Assembly (NCBI GenBank): GCA_963835215.1
Contig: CAWIES010000002.1
Coordinates: forward strand, 1,364,001-1,428,000
Length of the DNA: 64,000 bases
Direction: 5' to 3'
Origin: Roseiarcus sp963835215
Lineage (GTDB): Bacteria > Pseudomonadota > Alphaproteobacteria > Rhizobiales > Beijerinckiaceae
Shown here: in pieces, positions 58,999-64,000 of the stretch
Numbering within the stretch: position 1 is the first letter of the stretch
How the letters are laid out: every line of letters starts with the position of its first letter
The notes under the pieces: generated by a model
Database searches by the model: none
What the model was told of the DNA's origin: nothing
Seen by the model: only the letters and a program-made list of their open reading frames with translations
Made by a program: the position numbers and the translations under genes

Positions 58999-61263
58999 CT
59001 ACAAGCGGACGGACAGACGCTCGGCCAGCGCCTTGAGCGGCTCGCGCAACGTATCCGACTGGTCCGAGTCCGCCAGCAGCGCGTCGAGCTCCTGCTTGGC
59101 TTTGCCGGCGTCGAGCGACAGCGCCATCGCCTTGACCGGGCCGATCGCCGTCGCCGCCATCGAGAGCTGGCGATAGCCGAGCGCGATCAGCGCCATCGCT
59201 TCGAGCGGCCGGCCGCCGATCTCGCCGCACAGCGTCAGCGGCGTGCCGTGACGCGCCCCAGCGTCGGCGATCGTCTTCAGCGCGCGCAGGAAGCCGGTCG
59301 AGAGTGCGTCAAAGCGGTTGGCGACCCGCTTGTTGCCGCGATCGGCGGCGAACAAATACTGCATCAGGTCGTTGGAGCCGACCGACAGGAAATCGGCGGT
59401 GCGCGCGATCTCGTCGATCTGCCACAGCAGCGAGGGCACCTCGACCATCGCGCCGAACGCGACGCTACGCGGCAGTTCGCGCCCGCAACGCTCGGCGAAG
59501 GCGACCTCCATGTCGAGCAGCTCGCGCGCGGCGATGAACTCGCCGACCGTCGAGACCATCGGCACCATCACCTTGAGATCGCGCCCGATCGCCGCGCGCA
59601 GCAAGGCCCTGAGCTGGAGGCGCAGGAAGACCGGCCGGTCGAGGCCCATGCGGATCGCCCGCCAGCCGAGCGCGGGATTCTCCTCGTCGAGGTCCTTCAT
59701 GTAGGGCAGCATCTTGTCGCCGCCGATATCGAGGGTGCGAAAGGTGACCGTCCGCTCGCCCGCCGCGTCCAGCACCGCGCGATAGAGCGCGGCCTGCGCG
59801 TCGAGGCGCAGAAAACGCGGCGCCAGCATGAATTGCAGTTCGGTGCGGAACAGACCGATCGACAGCGCTCCGGTCTCGTGGAGATGCGGCATGTCGATCA
59901 TCAGGCCGGCGTTCATGTGCAGGCCGATGTCAACGCCATCGAGCGTGACGCTCGGCGTCTCACGCAGCGCGCGGTACTGGTCCTGGCGACGCGCGCGCAG
60001 GCGCGCCTTGTCGGCGTAGGCTTTCTCAATGTCGGGGGCGGGGCGAAGCTGTACTTCGCCGGTCAGGCCGTCGACGATGATCGCGTCGCCCTGTTCCACA
60101 ATCTCGGAGATATTGGGAATGTCGCTGACCACAGGGATCGCCAGCGCGCGAGCGACGATGGCGATGTGGCTCGAGGCGCCCGCCTCTTCCAGCACCACGC
60201 CGCGCAGGCGCGAGCGATCGTAATCGAGCAGCGCCGCGGGGCTCATCGAGCGGGCGACGAGAATCGCGCTCTCCGGCAGCTCGCCCGGCTGCAGGACGAG
60301 GCTCTGGCCGGCGAGCTGATGCAGCAGCCGGTTGGCGATGTCGGTAAGGTCGTGCAGACGGTCGCGCAGATAGGGGTCGGTCTGGCGTTGCAGCCTGGCG
60401 CGCGCGTCGTTCTGCACCCGCTCGACCGCCGCCTCGGCGGTCAGGCCGCTGGTCACCGCTTCGCGCAGCCGGCGCAGCCAGCCGCGATCGTGGGCGATCA
60501 TTCGGAAGGCTTCCAACACGTCGCGGTGCTCGCCGGCGCGGCCATCGTCGCTGCGATCGATCAGCGCGTCGACCGAGGCGCGCATCGCCTCGATCGCCTT
60601 CTCAAGCCGGTCGAGTTCGAACGTCACGTCGTCGGCGACGATCTTGCCAATGGCGACGCGCGGCTGGTGCAGCACGACATGGCCGAGGCCCAGTCCATCG
60701 GCGATCGGCTGTCCGTTCAGCGTCGCGGGCCCGCGCAGCGCGATCGAAGCGCCCTGGCCGGAGATCGACTGCAGTTCGCCCGAGGCGATCATCTCGGCGA
60801 GCAGCATCGCTGTCGTCTGCAGCGCCTCCATTTCCTCTTCGGAATAGGTGCGGCGGGCGCGGTTCTGAACCACCAGCACGCCGAGCGTCGCGCCGCTGCG
60901 CAGCACCGGCACGCCGAGGAAGGACTGGTAAATTTCTTCGCCGGTCTCCGGCTTATACGAGAAGCTCGGATGGTTCTGCGCGTCGGAGAGCGCCAGCGGT
61001 TCGGCGGTGGCCGCGATCAGGCCGACCAGGCCCTCGCCGGGCCGCATGGTGGTCAAATGCACCGCTTCGCGGTTCAGGCCCTCGGTGGCGTAGAGTTCGA
61101 GCGGGCCGTCGGCGCGCGCGACGTAGAGCGAGCACACCTCGGCGACCATGTTGGAGGCGATGAGAACGACGATGCGATCGAGGCGCGCCTGTGCGGTGAC
61201 GGGCTCCGCCATGACCTCGCGGAGCCGTCGCAGCAAGAGTCGCGGTCCGCCCGGCGCGCGCAT
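58999..61263 (-). CDS. ptsP: Phosphoenolpyruvate-protein phosphotransferase PtsP (EI-Ntr)
   Basis: A 754-residue first component of the nitrogen phosphotransferase system. It transfers phosphate from PEP to NPr. Residues about 20-165 are a GAF domain (LDRIVVLIASNMVAEVCSLY, GLVGLIAATAEPLALSDAQN). The PEP-utilising domain carries the phospho-His366 in EEAGASSHIAIVARALAI. The TIM barrel has GLFRTELQFM, ERTVTFRTLDIGGDKMLPYM and the C-terminal LTLCGEIGGRPLEAMALIAL. Start at 61263 with AGGGA upstream gives the standard length; a 73-codon upstream extension to 61482 looks untranslated. It heads the run down to ctpA2. Confidence 0.93.
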   Translation of the reverse strand: MRAPGGPRLLLRRLREVMAEPVTAQARLDRIVVLIASNMVAEVCSLYVARADGPLELYATEGLNREAVHLTTMRPGEGLVGLIAATAEPLALSDAQNHPSFSYKPETGEEIYQSFLGVPVLRSGATLGVLVVQNRARRTYSEEEMEALQTTAMLLAEMIASGELQSISGQGASIALRGPATLNGQPIADGLGLGHVVLHQPRVAIGKIVADDVTFELDRLEKAIEAMRASVDALIDRSDDGRAGEHRDVLEAFRMIAHDRGWLRRLREAVTSGLTAEAAVERVQNDARARLQRQTDPYLRDRLHDLTDIANRLLHQLAGQSLVLQPGELPESAILVARSMSPAALLDYDRSRLRGVVLEEAGASSHIAIVARALAIPVVSDIPNISEIVEQGDAIIVDGLTGEVQLRPAPDIEKAYADKARLRARRQDQYRALRETPSVTLDGVDIGLHMNAGLMIDMPHLHETGALSIGLFRTELQFMLAPRFLRLDAQAALYRAVLDAAGERTVTFRTLDIGGDKMLPYMKDLDEENPALGWRAIRMGLDRPVFLRLQLRALLRAAIGRDLKVMVPMVSTVGEFIAARELLDMEVAFAERCGRELPRSVAFGAMVEVPSLLWQIDEIARTADFLSVGSNDLMQYLFAADRGNKRVANRFDALSTGFLRALKTIADAGARHGTPLTLCGEIGGRPLEAMALIALGYRQLSMAATAIGPVKAMALSLDAGKAKQELDALLADSDQSDTLREPLKALAERLSVRL

Positions 61264-61552
61264 CACCAATCCCTGTTGCCGTTCCGGGGTCCCTTGCGCG
61301 ATTCCGTCCTCGCTCGCCTCGCGACCCGTTGCGCTGCTTTTTCGCGCCTCGCCGGCCGAAACGCCCGCGTCGGCGCCCACCGGTCGCCTTTGACGGGTAT
61401 AGCCAATGACTTGCCCGCGCGGCAAGGGCGGCGCATCGGCAGGCGCAACCCCGGCAGGACGAGGCCGCGTTGACTCTACCAAATCCCTTGATTAGGGGTG
61501 GCGCCCGCGAATTCGGGTCGATTGCGCGAGACCCCGGAGGGTCGCCAACGCC

Positions 61553-62302
61553 ATGAAAATTCTCGTCCCCGTGAAAAGGGTCGTCGATTACAACGTCAAG
61601 ATTCGCCTCAAGGCGGACGGTTCGGGGGTCGAACTCGCCAACGTCAAGATGTCGATGAACCCGTTCGACGAGATTGCCGTCGAAGAGGCGCTGCGGCTCA
61701 AGGAAGCGGGCAAGGCGAGCGAAGTGGTGGTGGTGTCGATCGGCCCGGCGCAAGCCGCCGAGACGCTGCGCACCGCGCTGGCGATGGGGGCGGACCGCGG
61801 GCTGCTGATCAAGACCGACGCCGGGGTCGAGCCGCTGGCGGTTGCGAAAATCCTCAAGGGCGTCGTCGAGGCCGAGCAGCCGGGCCTGATCATTCTGGGC
61901 AAACAGGCAATCGACGACGATTGCAACCAGACCGGCCAGATGCTGGCGGCGCTACTGGGGCGCCCGCAAGGCTCGTTCGCCTCCAAGGTCGAACTTGGCG
62001 AGGGCGAAGTCGCAGTGACGCGCGAGGTCGACGGCGGCTTGCAGACGGTATCGCTGAAGCTGCCGGCGATTGTCACCACGGATTTGCGCCTCAACGAGCC
62101 GCGTTACGCGTCTCTGCCCAACATCATGAAGGCGAAGAAGAAGCCGATCGACGAGAAGACGCCGGCAGACTATGGCGTCGATGTCGCGCCGCGGCTGAAA
62201 ATTCTCGAGACCGCCGAGCCCGGCGGGCGCAAGGCCGGCGTCAAGGTCAAAACGGTGGCCGAACTCGTCGCCAAGCTCCACGACGAAGCGGGAGTGATCT
62301 GA
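61553..62302 (+). CDS. etfB: Electron transfer flavoprotein subunit beta
   Basis: A 249-residue AMP-binding subunit of ETF, which carries electrons from acyl-CoA dehydrogenases to ETF-quinone oxidoreductase. MKILVPVKRVVDYNVKIRLK, MNPFDEIAVEEALRLKEAGK, ETLRTALAMGADRGLLIKTD, LIILGKQAIDDDCNQTGQML and RYASLPNIMKAKKKPIDEKT are the family's conserved blocks. Start at 61553 is the family's usual first residue. It is divergent from ptsP and 2 bases from etfA. Confidence 0.96.
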   Translation: MKILVPVKRVVDYNVKIRLKADGSGVELANVKMSMNPFDEIAVEEALRLKEAGKASEVVVVSIGPAQAAETLRTALAMGADRGLLIKTDAGVEPLAVAKILKGVVEAEQPGLIILGKQAIDDDCNQTGQMLAALLGRPQGSFASKVELGEGEVAVTREVDGGLQTVSLKLPAIVTTDLRLNEPRYASLPNIMKAKKKPIDEKTPADYGVDVAPRLKILETAEPGGRKAGVKVKTVAELVAKLHDEAGVI

Positions 62303-62304
62303 AG

Positions 62305-63249
62305 ATGGCGACCTTGCTGCTGGCGGAAGTCGCCAATGGGCGCCTCAGCGATCTGACCGCGCGGGCGCTGACCGCCGCCGTTCAGCTCGGCGCGCCGGTC
62401 GATCTGTTGCTGACTGGCCACGATTTGTCCGCGCCAGCCGCCGCCGCCGCGACCCTTGCCGGCGTAAGGCGGGTGCGCGTCGCCGACGATGCGATTTACG
62501 AGCACGGCGTCGCCGAGCCGCTGGCGGCGCTGATCGTCTCGCTCGCCCCCGACTATGACGCGATACTCGCCGCGGCCACGTCTTTCGCCAAGAACGTCCT
62601 GCCGCGCGTCGCGGCGCTGATCGACGTGATGCAGGTTTCCGACGTCGTCAAAGTCATCGGGCCGAAGACCTTCGAGCGACCGATCTACGCCGGCAACGCG
62701 ATCCAGACGGTCGAATCGACTGACGCCAAGCTGGTCGCCACCGTGCGCACCGCCTCTTTCGCCGCGACTGGCGCTGGCGCGAGCGCGCCGATCGAGCCGG
62801 TCGCCGCTGCGGGCGATCCCGGCCTGTCGCGCTTCGTCGGCGAGGCGCTCGCCAAGTCCGACCGGCCGGAGCTGACCTCGGCCAAGATCGTCATCTCGGG
62901 CGGCCGCGCGATGCAGAAGGCGGAGAATTTCAAGCTCTACATCGAGCCAATCGCCGACCAACTCGGCGCGGCGATGGGCGCTTCGCGCGCGGCGGTCGAC
63001 GCCGGCTATGCGCCCAACGACTGGCAAGTCGGCCAGACCGGCAAGGTCGTCGCCCCCGATCTCTACATAGCGGTCGGCATCTCGGGCGCGATCCAGCACC
63101 TCGCCGGCATGAAGGATTCGAAGGTGATCGTCGCGATCAACAAGGACGAGGAGGCGCCGATCTTCCAGGTCGCCGACTACGGCCTCGTCGCCGATCTGTT
63201 TACGGCGCTGCCCGAGCTCGCCACGGAACTGACGAAGATCGGGCGGTAA
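62305..63249 (+). CDS. etfA: Electron transfer flavoprotein subunit alpha
   Basis: A 314-residue FAD-binding subunit of ETF. The N-terminal half is ETF-like (TLLLAEVANGRLSDLTARAL, ILAAATSFAKNVLPRVAALI). The C-terminal FAD domain shows AKIVISGGRAMQKAENFKLY, AGYAPNDWQVGQTGKVVAPD, LYIAVGISGAIQHLAGMKDS and VIVAINKDEEAPIFQVADYG. It follows etfB with a 2-base gap. The hydroxyacyl-CoA dehydrogenase gene follows by 79 bases, consistent with acyl-CoA oxidation. Confidence 0.96.
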   Translation: MATLLLAEVANGRLSDLTARALTAAVQLGAPVDLLLTGHDLSAPAAAAATLAGVRRVRVADDAIYEHGVAEPLAALIVSLAPDYDAILAAATSFAKNVLPRVAALIDVMQVSDVVKVIGPKTFERPIYAGNAIQTVESTDAKLVATVRTASFAATGAGASAPIEPVAAAGDPGLSRFVGEALAKSDRPELTSAKIVISGGRAMQKAENFKLYIEPIADQLGAAMGASRAAVDAGYAPNDWQVGQTGKVVAPDLYIAVGISGAIQHLAGMKDSKVIVAINKDEEAPIFQVADYGLVADLFTALPELATELTKIGR

Positions 63250-63328
63250 AGCGGGCGCGGTCCGCGCTGGACGCGTGGCGACGCTGGTCTATGATCGAAT
63301 TGGGCTCTGGCGACTTCTGGATGCGACG

Positions 63329-64000
63329 ATGGCAATCTCGATTGATACGGTCGGCGTCGTGGGCGCCGGCCAGATGGGCGCCGGCATCGCCCTGGTGTGC
63401 GCGCAGGCCGGCATCAACGTCCTGATCAACGACGTCGCCGAAGAGCGGGTCAGAAACGCGCTGGCGACGATCAACGCCTCGCTGACGCGCCAGATCGCCA
63501 AGGGCCAGCTCGACGAGGCGGGACGTAAAGCGGCGATCGACCGCCTCGGCATCGCCGCCAATTTCGAAGAGCTCGCCAAGTGCTCTCTGGTGATCGAGGC
63601 GGCTTCGGAAAACGAAGAGATCAAGCGCAAGATCTTCGCCGCCATGCGCGGCTTCCTTAAGCCCGAGACGATCGTCGCCTCCAATACCTCGTCGATTTCG
63701 ATTACACGCCTCGCCTCGGGCACCGCCCATCCCGAGCGCTTCATCGGCATCCACTTCATGAATCCAGTGCCGCGCATGCAGCTCGTCGAGCTGATCCGCG
63801 GCATCGCGACCAATGATGAGACTTTCGAAGCGGCCAAGAATTTCGTCGTGCGGCTCGGCAAAACGGCGACAATGTCGGAGGACTTCCCCGCTTTCATCGT
63901 CAACCGCATATTGCTGCCGATGATCAACGAGGCGATCTACACGCTCTACGAGGGCGTGGGGTCGGTCGAGTCGATCGACACCGCGATGCGGCTGGGCGCC
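63329..64000 (+). CDS. 3-hydroxybutyryl-CoA dehydrogenase (5' part, cut by window edge)
   Basis: The first 224 residues of an NAD-dependent 3-hydroxyacyl-CoA dehydrogenase. The Rossmann motif is TVGVVGAGQMGAGIALVCAQ, followed by VIEAASENEEIKRKIFAAM, PETIVASNTSSISITRLAS, HPERFIGIHFMNPVPRMQLV (catalytic His in IHFMNPVP) and SEDFPAFIVNRILLPMINEA. It oxidises or reduces the 3-hydroxy group of butyryl-CoA-type thioesters and lies beside etfAB, as is common. ATG at 63329 is in frame with the domain; an ATG at 63321 is not. Confidence 0.93.
   Translation, partial: MAISIDTVGVVGAGQMGAGIALVCAQAGINVLINDVAEERVRNALATINASLTRQIAKGQLDEAGRKAAIDRLGIAANFEELAKCSLVIEAASENEEIKRKIFAAMRGFLKPETIVASNTSSISITRLASGTAHPERFIGIHFMNPVPRMQLVELIRGIATNDETFEAAKNFVVRLGKTATMSEDFPAFIVNRILLPMINEAIYTLYEGVGSVESIDTAMRLGA

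Noticed and set aside
58918..61473. 851-codon open frame on the plus strand
   Set aside because: It is antisense to ptsP, whose domains and catalytic residues are all present. Its product is Arg/Ala/Gln-rich with no fold, a common GC-rich mirror frame.
61264..61482. 73-codon N-terminal extension of ptsP
   Set aside because: It has no domain similarity; the start at 61263 has a ribosome binding site and gives standard length.

Overview
The window is GC-rich, densely packed chromosomal DNA from an alphaproteobacterium, most likely Hyphomicrobiales (Rhizobiales). The order is inferred from gene content and local gene order: an alphaproteobacterial RpoH next to RluD, a NUDIX hydrolase coupled to a TIGR02301 protein, MmcB, an AccD without its zinc-ribbon cysteines, EI-Ntr (PtsP), a YqaA-DsbB pair, and the nadD-rsfS-rlmH-envC-ctpA run. 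There is one tRNA (Leu-CAA). I see no rRNA, CRISPR array, transposase or prophage. The species cannot be named from the sequence alone.

Layout. 1-8.0 kb: an RpiR-type regulator and an exported alpha/beta hydrolase, then a BMP-type nucleoside/purine ABC importer (ATPase, two permeases, binding protein) and a cytosine/guanine-type deaminase. The importer ATPase carries about ten small indels. 8.2-16 kb: methyltransferase-like membrane protein, NUDIX/TIGR02301/pdxH cluster, outer-membrane lipoprotein, DnaJ-like co-chaperone, a histidine-rich exported peptide, glutamate-cysteine ligase, DUF937 protein and a MATE exporter. 16-24.3 kb: ispH, thrB, rnhA, a 1-Cys peroxiredoxin, DsbD-N-like protein, YqgE, RecF, a 2-hydroxyacid dehydrogenase and CheW. 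24.3-30 kb: tRNA-Leu, YqaA, DsbB, an exported protein, rpoH, rluD. 30-36.3 kb: xylulokinase, sterol-desaturase-like protein, SDR, polysaccharide deacetylase, and a MarR-GNAT fusion with a perfect palindrome over its start codon. 36.4-46.9 kb: cysD-cysNC for sulfate activation, then a dppABCDF-type peptide importer translationally coupled to a GMC flavin oxidoreductase and followed by mmcB. 47-52 kb: a PEBP-like protein, a ClpP-fold exported protein, and trpA-accD-folC. 52-61.3 kb: one long minus-strand gene run, ptsP-prfA-nadD-rsfS-rlmH-envC-ctpA-ctpA. 61.5-64 kb: etfB-etfA and the start of a 3-hydroxybutyryl-CoA dehydrogenase.

How genes work together. Glutamate-cysteine ligase (glutathione synthesis) fits the single-cysteine peroxiredoxin, which needs an external thiol. 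DsbB and the DsbD-N-like protein serve periplasmic disulfide chemistry. The degenerate EnvC with two S41 proteases is a cell-envelope module next to RlmH/RsfS/PrfA ribosome functions. EtfAB and the hydroxyacyl-CoA dehydrogenase point to acyl-CoA or polyhydroxybutyrate metabolism.

Data-quality note. Besides the ATPase, single extra bases interrupt a permease, pdxH and dppD. All three are insertions in otherwise well-conserved genes, so assembly error is a serious possibility. Intergenic regions carry three families of paired-hairpin repeats. I found no clearly new multi-gene system. The best candidates for a second look are the dpp-GMC operon, the MarR-GNAT palindrome, the histidine-rich peptide, the tandem ctpA pair and the damaged importer.
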